NCBI RefSeq assembly: GCF_900115435.1
Contig: NZ_FOWK01000002.1
Span: 186,001-250,000 of the forward strand
DNA: 64,000 nt
Source of the DNA: Prevotella sp. tf2-5
GTDB lineage: Bacteria > Bacteroidota > Bacteroidia > Bacteroidales > Bacteroidaceae
Direction: 5' to 3'
In this document: positions 43,677 through 51,495 of the stretch, piece by piece
Layout: each line of letters starts with the position of its first letter
Numbering within the stretch: the stretch's first letter is position 1
Made by a program: the position numbers and the translations under genes
The notes under the pieces: model-generated
The model's database searches: none
What the model saw: only the letters and a program-made list of their open reading frames with translations
What the model was told of the DNA's origin: nothing

Positions 43677-43906
43677 CCTGCAATGCAGTCCACGAGGTCA
43701 CCCACATTGTCCCATGACAGGATCTCACGGGAGGTGAACTTGATGCCGAAAGCCTTCTCCAAAGCTACTACCAGCTGTACGTGGCTGAGGGAATCCCATT
43801 CCTCCACGTCATCAGCAGTGGTCTCGTCTGTGAGGACCAGGTCTTCTACCTCTAACTCATCCCGGAATACTTCCTGTACTTTTGCTAAAATATCGTCTCT
43901 TTCCAT
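43667..43906 (-). CDS. Acyl carrier protein (DltC-like position)
   Basis: A 79-residue acidic carrier protein. The phosphopantetheine site is Ser39 in 'VEEWDSLSHVQLVVALEKAFGI'. It is too specialised by context to be the housekeeping AcpP, which usually sits beside fabF. It is first in an operon with MBOAT and SGNH genes, driven by a -7 box about 30 nt upstream. It probably carries the acyl or glyceryl group loaded by the FkbH-like enzyme. Confidence 0.9.
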   Translation of the reverse strand: MERDDILAKVQEVFRDELEVEDLVLTDETTADDVEEWDSLSHVQLVVALEKAFGIKFTSREILSWDNVGDLVDCIAGKM

Positions 43907-43937
43907 TTTTCTGAATGTTTATCGTTTATTTTGCTTA

Positions 43938-43945
43938 CAAAGGTA
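43938..43945 (-). promoter_or_regulatory. -7 box TACCTTTG of the ACP-MBOAT-SGNH operon
   Basis: Minus-strand match 31 nt upstream of the ACP ATG (43906). It separates this operon from the upstream four-gene operon. Confidence 0.65.
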
Positions 43946-43972
43946 ATTGGTTTCTGTTATTTATCCAAATAT

Positions 43973-44722
43973 TTATTTGTAAAAATCAAAATCGAACCCC
44001 ATCTCCTTTGCCATCTGCAGGATATGGCGTGTTTTCTCCTCGGAGAAAATAGGGGGAATTGAAGAATGGGTACTGAAAATGACGAAACCTTTTTGCTCGT
44101 ATGCTTTCTGTAAAAGTCGGCGCATGGCGGCAGTGTCAGTGTCGACGGTGATAGGGATACGTCCTAACTGGAACACATGGCGGTCGGGATTCACCAACGT
44201 GGCACCAGAGATCATCTGAAGCCCCTGCTGCTGGATGACCCGTCGGATGATCCTGTTGTTGCATCCATGGGGCGGTACAGCCATTTTGATGATTCGGGTG
44301 GTATCAAATCCTTGCTCTTGCAATCGTAGATAACTGAGGGTGAAGTCTTCTTTGATCTGTTCTTCCGTCCAGTCCCACCATTTCTCATGTCTGTAACCAT
44401 GTAACACGATACCGGCACCCTGTTGTTGCCATGCCGCCAGAGAGTCAGCCACTTCAGATGTCATCCTATCGGCGATGACGGCGAAACAAGGCTGAATGCC
44501 TACCTCGTCGGCAATTTTCTTGACTTTGAACACCCCCTCTGTACTATCGTCGTCAATCCATAAAGCATGGGCACGGTCATCAATAGAACCGCCATACCAT
44601 GCGTCAAGCAGTCCCACATAAAGGGTCTGCTTACTCCATTCCGTGCCGATGATAGGCGCCCGCCACCAGACTATTACGACAATGATGATGACTATTAGTA
44701 GAAAGGCGTACACTTTTTTCAC
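43973..44722 (-). CDS. Membrane-anchored NodB-like polysaccharide deacetylase family protein
   Basis: A 249-residue protein with an N-terminal membrane anchor (VYAFLLIVIIIVVIVWW) and a periplasmic deacetylase-like barrel. The metal triad appears as the Asp in 'ALWIDDDST' (57-59) and HxxxH in 'VLHGYRHEKW' (His108, His112). 'VPPHGCNNRIIRRV' and the late 'FVIFSTHSS' match later motifs of the NodB fold. It could remove acetyl groups from the exported glycan. It overlaps the upstream LtaS-like gene by four bases (ATGA), so translation is coupled. Divergence from canonical deacetylases leaves the substrate open. Confidence 0.75.
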   Translation of the reverse strand: MKKVYAFLLIVIIIVVIVWWRAPIIGTEWSKQTLYVGLLDAWYGGSIDDRAHALWIDDDSTEGVFKVKKIADEVGIQPCFAVIADRMTSEVADSLAAWQQQGAGIVLHGYRHEKWWDWTEEQIKEDFTLSYLRLQEQGFDTTRIIKMAVPPHGCNNRIIRRVIQQQGLQMISGATLVNPDRHVFQLGRIPITVDTDTAAMRRLLQKAYEQKGFVIFSTHSSIPPIFSEEKTRHILQMAKEMGFDFDFYK

Positions 44723-46458
44723 TTTTTCCCCTTTCCAAAATAGTCGCTGTAGATAATCCAGTCTGACAACTCCTGTACCTTGTCAGTGACGGAGTTTTGG
44801 TAGCCCTTTTGAAGAAGAGTATGTCCCAACCCATGCCATGGACTCTCTATGCCCATGACATCAAGGATGGTGGTGTAAATATCCAACTGGTTGCAAGCAC
44901 CGTCCCATGCCTTGCTATTGTCTATGCCACCGTTGATGATGTAGATGGGGATCTCACGAGTGATCTTTCCTTCCATATCCAGATAGGTCGGGTGTGCGTC
45001 ATGATCAGAAGCGATGATAATCAGACTGTTGTCATAAAGTCCGTTCTTCTTCAGTTCATCCATGTATTTCCCAATCTGAAGGTCTGTATAATGACAATTG
45101 ACGAGATAGTTTTTGTATTTCTCAGGCAGGTTTTTGTCAGTGAGATGGAAACCGTGTTCTATCTGGGAGGTATAGGGCATGTGCATGTCCATGGTGAGGA
45201 TCAGGGAACAGAATGGCTGCTTCATCGACTTGTCTAATTGGACCGCATATTGGAATACCATGTCATCACTGAGGAAAGTTCCCTTATTGTCATGGAATGC
45301 CTTGTGGTATTCAATGGATGAGTAAAGATGGTCGAAACCATAGCCCTCCGTCATGGCTTGCTGGTCCCATAGGCTGGGGTTGGTGGGGATGAGGGTGTAG
45401 GACTGTAGGTCGGGATATGCCTTCTTGAGTTGTGTGGGTAGTCCGAAGAGGGTGATGTCCCTTGCTTTGCTGACAGTGATCTCGGAGTGCAGGGGGAGTA
45501 GTCCCGCCATGTAAATCAGTTGTCCGTCGGAGGACTCTCCGATAGACACGTTTGGTTGTATATGTCCGTTGTAGTAGGTGGCACTGTCATGTCTCAACCG
45601 GTTGAGGTTGGGCGTGATTTCCTGTCCGTCAACCACCAAGTCGGAGGTACAGGCGAGATAGGACTCTATCAAGATAAAGATGACATTCTTGACGTTGTCC
45701 GGGGCGGTCCGCCTTGTGACGCGTTGGCTGTGGTTAGTATACTCCTTCTCAATCTCAGCTTTTTGCTCCTCAGTCAACTTTAGTTTTCCGCCACGGGTCA
45801 ATGGCTCTATTGCCATTTTCCGGAAAAAGCCTTTATGGAATACCGTCCAGTTGGGCCACATGGAATCCATCTTTGGTCCCGTAAACATCGTTTTCCTGAA
45901 CTCTTCCATAAAACCTGTGGATGGATGGAAGAAGTACATGGAGTGGGCGGCAAGTCCTATGCAGAGGGTAACAACCCATAGACAAAGGGTGGTGCGCAGA
46001 CTTTTTGTCGTGAGACGGTTCTTGTAACGGTTGGATAGCCAACAGAAGAGACATGCCGCTATCGGGTAATAGAGATCGATGATTCTGAATCCTTCCCACA
46101 TGCTGTCGATGACAATCCCTTCTGTCAGGTTCCCTGCTTGTCCGATAGAGGACCAAGACAGGTATTGCAGGAAGAAACGGGAGTAGAACACATTACAGAA
46201 CGACCATATCAGGGTCACGAAAAAGGTGAGTGTGAGACTGAGCCTGAGTCTTCTGAATGTAATCAGCCAGAAGAAGACAAGTAATACGGTAACATCCAAC
46301 AGACAGGCGATGAAATTGTCAATAGGAGAAGTCGTGAAATAGGGTATCTCTAAGTCTATCGTCAACAGAAACTGGAAGTGCATGAACAGCAGATTCAGTA
46401 TGCACAGGAAGAAGAGGATAAAATATTGAATGTTAATATGTTTCTTGATGTTTAACAT
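44719..46458 (-). CDS. LtaS/OpgB-like membrane phosphotransferase (sulfatase fold)
   Basis: A 579-residue protein with five N-terminal transmembrane helices and an extracytoplasmic alkaline-phosphatase-fold domain. Metal ligand Glu265 is in 'VIFILIESYLACTSD', the nucleophile position is Ser309 in 'SIGESSDGQ' (Thr in LtaS), and 'IIIASDHDAHP' supplies the late Asp/His ligands. 'QPFCSLILTMDMHMPY' matches the LtaS substrate region. LtaS and OpgB/MdoB transfer phosphoglycerol from phosphatidylglycerol to glycolipids or glucans. In a Gram-negative polysaccharide locus this suggests phosphoglycerol (or phosphoethanolamine) decoration of the glycan. A paralogue is at 57992. Confidence 0.85.
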   Translation of the reverse strand: MLNIKKHINIQYFILFFLCILNLLFMHFQFLLTIDLEIPYFTTSPIDNFIACLLDVTVLLVFFWLITFRRLRLSLTLTFFVTLIWSFCNVFYSRFFLQYLSWSSIGQAGNLTEGIVIDSMWEGFRIIDLYYPIAACLFCWLSNRYKNRLTTKSLRTTLCLWVVTLCIGLAAHSMYFFHPSTGFMEEFRKTMFTGPKMDSMWPNWTVFHKGFFRKMAIEPLTRGGKLKLTEEQKAEIEKEYTNHSQRVTRRTAPDNVKNVIFILIESYLACTSDLVVDGQEITPNLNRLRHDSATYYNGHIQPNVSIGESSDGQLIYMAGLLPLHSEITVSKARDITLFGLPTQLKKAYPDLQSYTLIPTNPSLWDQQAMTEGYGFDHLYSSIEYHKAFHDNKGTFLSDDMVFQYAVQLDKSMKQPFCSLILTMDMHMPYTSQIEHGFHLTDKNLPEKYKNYLVNCHYTDLQIGKYMDELKKNGLYDNSLIIIASDHDAHPTYLDMEGKITREIPIYIINGGIDNSKAWDGACNQLDIYTTILDVMGIESPWHGLGHTLLQKGYQNSVTDKVQELSDWIIYSDYFGKGKK

Positions 46459-46473
46459 GTTGTTGAATGTCTA

Positions 46474-47682
46474 TTAGGGGTGTAATAGTTCGTCGAATTG
46501 GTAGCACCAGTTGCCAGCAGCGTCTCGCAAATTGCCACGCGGACCGTGGAGGTTCCCGCTTTTCATGTAATCACCATTGACGGCGTAACGTACTTTGCAG
46601 TTCAGGGGAGTCTCTGAGCAGGTGACTCTGATGCTGTCGCCTTCTAAGGTTGCCGCTGTGGCGATATTGCGGTTGTCCTTGGTGATGACGCTAAATCCGT
46701 AGTTTTCTGCTTTTCTTACTTGTGTGGTGTCTATCGTCAATGGTGGATTTGGTACATTGAGGTGAATGATAATATCTTGATGGTTTGCTGATAATGATGT
46801 TGGTATCAAACCTTTGTTTCGCTCTTCCCCTCTTATAATTCCTAATGCGGAACGAGCAGCTAATTCACCGATATGTTGCTGTCCTATAGCATCAATGTGA
46901 ACTTTTTCTCCAACACAAGAATAAGGGTATGTGGGACCACTTGCCCAGAACCATTTATCGTCGCTGAGCACCTCCACGAAAGTCTGGGGTATGGTAGTCT
47001 CGACACTTTGATAGTTGTTGGCTTTGAATCTGTAACCTCTTGTTAATGGATTAGGTTGATAACATATAAAGGGAATCGTGTCATTACTTTGTGTAATTCG
47101 GTGAATATCGTCATTCATATCTTTCCATATCTGGATGAATAACTTTTGATAATCAGTCCCAGGGTAGTCTGCGATATCTGTCTCTCCTTGCATCCAACAG
47201 ATGGCTGGAATCACAAAGTCCCAGCCATTCTCCGTAGCTTGTTGATAGGCAGTTTCGATGTCTTCCATAAATTCCTGATAAGGGAGTGAGCCTTTGCTCA
47301 GATTTTTAATGATTGTAGCACCTTGTCCACCTGGGAAGGTACAAATTAGGGTGTCCTCTCCCAATTGGTCTGCAAGTCGTTGTGCCATGGTATAGATGGA
47401 TAGTTCGAAGCTGCGACGCTTGTACTTAATCATTTTTTTAGCGAACTTTTTCAAGTCGTCATTGTCGAAATACCCGAAATGATGGTCTAAGTTCTCCGTC
47501 ACGATACGTCCGTTGGCATAGTTCTCCAGTGAGTCGAAGTCTGTGATGCGTTCCGCCTCTTCCCCTAAGGCAAGACTTTGTCCGTAAACAGGTATACAGA
47601 CAACCACTTTATGCCCCTCGGGCTTCTGTGCACAGGCTGCAAATAACAAGGTGATGACGAAAAGCAGTAATCCTTTTTTCAT
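46474..47682 (-). CDS. Lipoprotein carbohydrate esterase (sialate O-acetylesterase-like SGNH)
   Basis: A 402-residue predicted lipoprotein: signal sequence with lipobox-type end at Cys17 (LLFAAC). The SGNH domain shows the nucleophile Ser36 in 'VYGQSLALGEE', 'FPGGQGATIIKNL', 'PAICWMQGETDIADY' and the His in 'KVHIDAIGQQHIG'. This is the SASA/CE6 pattern of acetylesterases acting on acetylated sugars. A C-terminal beta domain follows. In this operon it may trim acetyl groups from the polymer at the outer membrane. It starts six bases after the UbiA-like stop and precedes the LtaS-like gene by 15 nt. Confidence 0.85.
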   Translation of the reverse strand: MKKGLLLFVITLLFAACAQKPEGHKVVVCIPVYGQSLALGEEAERITDFDSLENYANGRIVTENLDHHFGYFDNDDLKKFAKKMIKYKRRSFELSIYTMAQRLADQLGEDTLICTFPGGQGATIIKNLSKGSLPYQEFMEDIETAYQQATENGWDFVIPAICWMQGETDIADYPGTDYQKLFIQIWKDMNDDIHRITQSNDTIPFICYQPNPLTRGYRFKANNYQSVETTIPQTFVEVLSDDKWFWASGPTYPYSCVGEKVHIDAIGQQHIGELAARSALGIIRGEERNKGLIPTSLSANHQDIIIHLNVPNPPLTIDTTQVRKAENYGFSVITKDNRNIATAATLEGDSIRVTCSETPLNCKVRYAVNGDYMKSGNLHGPRGNLRDAAGNWCYQFDELLHP

Positions 47683-47688
47683 GATGCT

Positions 47689-48567
47689 TTATAGGTAGAT
47701 AATGGCGAAATACGAAAGAATCCAGCCTGCGATGCAGCATTGGATGAAACGGTCTTTCACCAATACTTTGGTGGGACTGCCGCTGCGATGGTATACCAGC
47801 ATGTTCTGGAGGTAACGCAGCAGACCGGCAAGTACCCAGAAGTTTGTCAGATAGACATACGGTGAACCGAAACGCTCAATGACTCCCTCGTTCATGGTAT
47901 AGATGATATAGCATACCATGGTGATGGTGCCGACGATGGTAACACTGAGGTCGATAAACTGGGCATTGTAGCCTGCGATACTCTTGCGGGGCATCGTACC
48001 AGTGAGTTCATAGATACGATAGTCGTCCTTCCGCTTGGCAAAAGCAAGGAAGAGGGCGAGCAGGAACGTCATCAGGGAAAGCCATCCAGACACGAAGATA
48101 TCGGTGGTGAAACCGCCAATCAACACTCGTATCACAAAGCCTACCGCAATGATAGCAACATCCAGGATGGCATGTTGTTTTAATTGGACACAATAGGCGA
48201 TATTCATGCCCCAATAACCTATAAGCAGGGCATAGAGTATCGGCATGTTGACACTATGCGATAAGGAGACGAGTAGGAGGGAGGCTATCAGACATAATAC
48301 CATGATAAAATAGCCTTCCCATATGCTGACTTTTCCTGCGGCAATGGGGCGCAACCGTTTCTTGGGATGCAGGCGGTCGCTCTCCACATCGTGGATATCG
48401 TTGAAGCAATAGATGCTGCTGGAGACGAAACAAAAAGCAAGGAATGTCCATAGCGTCTGTATAAAATACTCTTTGTTCAGCAAGTTGTTGCTGAAGAACA
48501 ATGGGGCGAACACAAAAGCGTTCTTAAACCATTGCAGGGGGCGCAGAAGCAGGAACGCATCCTTCAT
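47689..48567 (-). CDS. UbiA-family decaprenyl-phosphate phosphoribosyltransferase-like protein
   Basis: About 292 residues with eight to nine transmembrane helices. The first UbiA motif is 'FNDIHDVESDRLHPKKRLRPIAAGKVS' (NDxxDxxxDxxHP), typical of the branch that transfers 5-phosphoribose from PRPP to polyprenyl phosphate, as in mycobacterial arabinan synthesis. 'LLALFLAFAKRKDDY' matches the second acidic region. This implies a polyprenyl-phosphate pentose donor for the polysaccharide. The ATG at 48567 lies six bases from a -7 box, so the operon (phosphoribosyltransferase, esterase, LtaS-like, deacetylase) may start with a leaderless message. Confidence 0.85.
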   Translation of the reverse strand: MKDAFLLLRPLQWFKNAFVFAPLFFSNNLLNKEYFIQTLWTFLAFCFVSSSIYCFNDIHDVESDRLHPKKRLRPIAAGKVSIWEGYFIMVLCLIASLLLVSLSHSVNMPILYALLIGYWGMNIAYCVQLKQHAILDVAIIAVGFVIRVLIGGFTTDIFVSGWLSLMTFLLALFLAFAKRKDDYRIYELTGTMPRKSIAGYNAQFIDLSVTIVGTITMVCYIIYTMNEGVIERFGSPYVYLTNFWVLAGLLRYLQNMLVYHRSGSPTKVLVKDRFIQCCIAGWILSYFAIIYL

Positions 48568-48573
48568 ATTCCT

Positions 48574-48582
48574 GCAAATATA
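48574..48582 (-). promoter_or_regulatory. -7 box TATATTTGC of the phosphoribosyltransferase operon
   Basis: Six bases before the ATG at 48567 on the minus strand. A longer frame opening at 48585 would read through this box and is rejected. Confidence 0.65.
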
Positions 48583-48690
48583 CACATAGAATTACGATTA
48601 TTATAAAGCGTTTGATGTTTTTTTTCATTATTTAACGATTAAGCAGGCTGCCGGTTGACAGTTCCGTCAATTCTACTATTAGAATAACTA

Positions 48691-48699
48691 TACCTTTGT
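48691..48699 (+). promoter_or_regulatory. -7 box TACCTTTG upstream of the small hypothetical gene
   Basis: Lies 33 nt before the ATG at 48732. It probably marks the left end of the accessory module. Confidence 0.6.
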
Positions 48700-48731
48700 C
48701 ACATAAAATTCCATAACTAAAAGACTATAAC

Positions 48732-49067
48732 ATGGAAATACGTGAAACGGTATTTTTTGATGGACTGACGAATATTCTTCTCAGCCACATAGAACAAAGT
48801 AAAAAGCAGATCAAGTGTCAGCAGGGTGATCCTTCACAGTTTCAAAACGACATCCTGAAAATGGGGCATTTTAATGGCAACATCTTCTCGAAGGACAAAA
48901 TGTTCTGTCACTCGGCAAAAGTGTTTATTCGTTTTCTGTTGAATCTGGCGATGTACATGGGTAAGGCGCGGTTTATACAAATGTTCATGGATGTTGCTCA
49001 TTTCATCCTTGATGTCGCTGATACTGATGATGCCATCAAGATTAACGAAGCTCATGCGAGAAAGTAA
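48732..49067 (+). CDS. Small hypothetical protein at the start of the accessory module
   Basis: A 111-residue soluble, helix-rich protein ('ETVFFDGLTNILLSHIEQSKKQIKCQQGD', 'FCHSAKVFIRFLLNLAMYMGKARFIQMFMDVAHFILDVADTDDAIKI'). I do not recognise a family. It has a promoter box at the expected distance, and the opposite-strand frame lacks one, so I favour this strand. It precedes the RepA-like ATPase by 71 nt and may be transcribed with it. Confidence 0.5.
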   Translation: MEIRETVFFDGLTNILLSHIEQSKKQIKCQQGDPSQFQNDILKMGHFNGNIFSKDKMFCHSAKVFIRFLLNLAMYMGKARFIQMFMDVAHFILDVADTDDAIKINEAHARK

Positions 49068-49138
49068 GAAAAACAGAAGAGACTAATCAATATTCATTAT
49101 TGGTTTCTATCGAACTTATCATTCAACACATATCAATC

Positions 49139-50338
49139 ATGGAACAAAACCTTGTGTCAGTCAAACTGATCTTGGGAGAGATTGCCCTGGCGGGGCTGTC
49201 TCTTGAGGAAGAGCGCAGGATCGACCAGTTGGAGCACCACCGCATCCTGCCTGATAGTGAGTTACAACAGGTGGAATTTCTGTTTAAGTTGTTTAATAAA
49301 CCCTGTTTTGCCCGTGGTGAACTGGTGGGTGTATCAGGAAAGGCTAAGAGTGGGAAGACTTTCGTCTGTTCTATTCTGATGGCTCTCTGTTTCCGCAACC
49401 AGGTGCTCTCCGTCGATCGGATCGAGCCGAGAAGGTTGCATGTGCTGTGGTATGATACGGAACAAAGTGAGGAGTCGACGCAAGACATCCTGAAAAACCG
49501 TATCCTGCCCATGACAGGATTGTCAGAGAGTCAGTTTCCGAAAGAACTATTCGATGTGTTCAATGTCCGAGGAGAGCCGTATTCCGAACGGTTGCCTTTG
49601 TTGGAGACGGCTGTCAGTCGCTATAAGCCTGACTTGGTCATCCTGGATGGCATCCGTGACTTGGTGGCGGACATTAATGACGGGATTGTTGCCCAGGAAG
49701 TTGTGGAACGTCTGATGCACCTTGCCTCTGAGCAGCGGTGCTGCATCGTCTGTGTCCTTCACCAAAACAAGTCACTGGAGGATAACAACCTGCGTGGCTG
49801 GATCGGTACGGAGTTGAAAAACAAGGCGTTCGAGGTGTATGAGTGCTCGAAATCCAGTGAGCGTATCTTCGCCTGGGCACAGACGGATACCCGTAAGTAT
49901 GACATCCCCGATAAACTGAAGTTTGCCGTCAACGAACAAGGTCTTCCCTATCGTTGTACGGAGGAGCAACTGTTGGAGGCTCAGTACGAGGCGCAGCGGA
50001 AACTTGCCGAGGAACGGCAGAAAGCCGGGGACGGCAGCAAGTTGACACCCTTTAATCCGAAGTACGTCATCGGCAAAGAGAATCATCATACGCTGTTTGA
50101 TGTGCCACTATTGTTTAGCGATGCCATGGAGGTGGAGAAGGTGTATACCGAGGAACAACTATTGAAAGCTGTCGGGATGCTGTCACATATTGCTGTGGAG
50201 AACGTCCTGCGGCGGCAACTCAACAAAGCGTTGAAATTGGGAGTTATCATGCAGAGTTACGATGCTTGTCAGCAACGGATCTATGTCAGACCGAAGCCCA
50301 CCCAACCGAAAGTGATAGAGACTCAACTTATTTTCTAA
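49139..50338 (+). CDS. RepA-like AAA (RecA-fold) ATPase
   Basis: About 399 residues. The RecA-type core starts with Walker A 'GVSGKAKSGKTF' (residues 64-75), then 'RLHVLWYDTEQSEES', Walker B 'PDLVILDGIRDLVADIND' and 'CIVCVLHQNKSLEDNNLRGWIGTELKNK'. This is the pattern of the hexameric RepA replicative helicases and related ATPases of Bacteroidota mobile elements. A C-terminal winged region ('EQLLKAVGMLSHIAVENVLRRQLNKALKLGVI') may bind DNA. The start is MEQNLV; an upstream frame is rejected as lacking family residues. It is followed by a large imperfect hairpin and a Toprim-type gene, together resembling a replication module. Confidence 0.8.
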   Translation: MEQNLVSVKLILGEIALAGLSLEEERRIDQLEHHRILPDSELQQVEFLFKLFNKPCFARGELVGVSGKAKSGKTFVCSILMALCFRNQVLSVDRIEPRRLHVLWYDTEQSEESTQDILKNRILPMTGLSESQFPKELFDVFNVRGEPYSERLPLLETAVSRYKPDLVILDGIRDLVADINDGIVAQEVVERLMHLASEQRCCIVCVLHQNKSLEDNNLRGWIGTELKNKAFEVYECSKSSERIFAWAQTDTRKYDIPDKLKFAVNEQGLPYRCTEEQLLEAQYEAQRKLAEERQKAGDGSKLTPFNPKYVIGKENHHTLFDVPLLFSDAMEVEKVYTEEQLLKAVGMLSHIAVENVLRRQLNKALKLGVIMQSYDACQQRIYVRPKPTQPKVIETQLIF

Positions 50339-50343
50339 CCCGC

Positions 50344-50428
50344 TGCCGAGGTGAAGGTTCCAAGCCCCATACCTACTTCTCTATAGAGAGAAGGTAGTAT
50401 GGGCCTTGGGGAATACTTCACCGAGGCA
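50344..50428 (+). promoter_or_regulatory. 85-nt long imperfect hairpin between the ATPase and Toprim genes
   Basis: Arms of about 40 nt pair almost end to end with a few bulges; the outer TGCC..GGTGAAG pairs with CTTCACC..GGCA and the inner CTTCTCT pairs with AGAGAAG around ATAG. It begins five bases after the ATPase stop and ends 16 bases before the Toprim ATG. No T-run follows, so it is not a simple terminator. Confidence 0.75.
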
Positions 50429-50444
50429 CCCAAACACTAAAACC

Positions 50445-51155
50445 ATGCCTTTTGAATTTTCTTCCTTATCAGCATTACTACGCCAACCAGAGAAAAACGG
50501 TAAGAATCTGGTTGACAGGACTGTTAGTACCGATACCGTGTTCTGCCGTTCCTTGGTATCGGAGGGTTATCTCACTGAGCAGCAGATGCGGCATGCTGCG
50601 GAGCGTTACCGTCTGGGGCGGTCGAAAGATGGTGCCGTCGTCTTCTGGGAGATTGACGAGTGCCAAAAGATCCGGGACGGGAAACTGATGTACTACCAAG
50701 ACAATTGTCATCGGGACAAGGAGCGGAATGCCACCTGGGTTACCGCAAGACTGAAACAGCAGCGAGAGTTGTCCTTGATGTTCGAGGCGGAACGTTGTCT
50801 CTTCGGACTGCATTTGTTACCAGAAAATCAAGACCAGACAATCATCGTTGTCGAGGCGGAGAAGACGGCGGTCATCTGTTCAGAGCTGTATCCTGAGTCT
50901 GTCTGGATGGCATCAGGTGGTCTCACCATGCTGAATGTCTCCAAGCTCTATCCCCTTCGGGACTATCGTGTCGTCCTCTTTCCCGATACCGATGAGACGG
51001 GGGATACTTTCCGGCAATGGAAGGAGATTGCCGACGCGGCGCAGGAGTTCTTCAGATACCCCATCCGTGTCAGTGCGATCCTGGAGAATAACGCCACGCT
51101 GGAGCAGAAAATGGCGAAAATAGATATTGTAGATTATTTGTTTGAACAGCGATAA
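50445..51155 (+). CDS. Toprim-like primase-associated protein (DUF6371 type)
   Basis: About 236 residues. After a helical region ('GYLTEQQMRHAAERYRLGRSKDGAVVFWEID') comes a Toprim fold: 'TIIVVEAEKTAVICSELYP' supplies the catalytic Glu (residue 137) and 'YRVVLFPDTDETG' the DxD (181-183). This combination resembles the primase-type proteins encoded beside RepA-like helicases in Bacteroidota elements. The start is the ATG at 50445, just after the long hairpin; the longer frame from 50406 runs through the hairpin and is rejected. It probably acts with the upstream ATPase in DNA replication. Confidence 0.75.
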   Translation: MPFEFSSLSALLRQPEKNGKNLVDRTVSTDTVFCRSLVSEGYLTEQQMRHAAERYRLGRSKDGAVVFWEIDECQKIRDGKLMYYQDNCHRDKERNATWVTARLKQQRELSLMFEAERCLFGLHLLPENQDQTIIVVEAEKTAVICSELYPESVWMASGGLTMLNVSKLYPLRDYRVVLFPDTDETGDTFRQWKEIADAAQEFFRYPIRVSAILENNATLEQKMAKIDIVDYLFEQR

Positions 51156-51157
51156 CA

Positions 51158-51316
51158 ATGAAAGCAATGAAAAAACGAGAAATTGCCGATAATGCCGGTG
51201 TTTCTGTCAAAACATTGATGAATTGGTGTCGTCCATTTAGGCAGGAATTAGCGGCATTAGGTATGAAACCTAATGCAAAAAAACTGCCGCCTCACATTGT
51301 TCAATTTATCTGTGAA
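51158..51316 (+). CDS. DUF4248-like small helix-turn-helix peptide, possibly frameshifted
   Basis: A 52-codon frame: 'MKKREIADNAGVSVKTLMNWC' and 'ALGMKPNAKKLPPHIV', matching the small DUF4248-type proteins that precede HU-like genes in Bacteroidales. It starts two bases after the Toprim stop. The frame ends SIYL-stop at 51316, but if one T of the GTTTC at 51299-51303 is removed the other frame continues QFICEKFCIDV to a stop at 51338, the ending I would expect for the family. So a single-base insertion, a sequencing error or a genuine shorter variant is possible. Likely a DNA-binding or regulatory peptide. Confidence 0.6.
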
Positions 51317-51377
51317 AAATTTTGCATAGATGTTTGAGAAAACGGAAGGAAGCGGAAAATGCCCTTTTGAAATGTTG

Positions 51378-51386
51378 TACCTTTGT
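51378..51386 (+). promoter_or_regulatory. -7 box TACCTTTG of the HU-like gene
   Basis: Lies about 110 nt upstream of the ATG at 51496. The long leader between them holds two 18-bp direct repeats. Confidence 0.6.
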
Positions 51387-51442
51387 AAGTGTCAAGGAGA
51401 ATGGCGCCACCCGATGCGAAGTTAGGTACCGACTAAGCAAGG

Positions 51443-51482
51443 GTTTCCTACCGACAAACTGATAGTTTCCTACCGACAAACT
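51443..51482 (+). repeat. Two 18-bp direct repeats in the leader of the HU-like gene
   Basis: GTTTCCTACCGACAAACT occurs exactly at 51443-51460 and 51465-51482 (22-nt period). A partial copy, TACCGAC, lies at 51427-51433. The second copy ends 13 nt before the ATG. Confidence 0.9.
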
Positions 51483-51495
51483 TAATTTAAACAAC

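Noticed and set aside
48834..49055. Minus-strand 73-codon frame opposite the small hypothetical gene
   Set aside because: It has no promoter box, while the plus-strand gene has TACCTTTG at the expected distance.
50344..50428. Terminator of the RepA-like gene
   Set aside because: The hairpin has no T-run on either side and is much larger than a normal terminator; a regulatory or origin structure is more likely.
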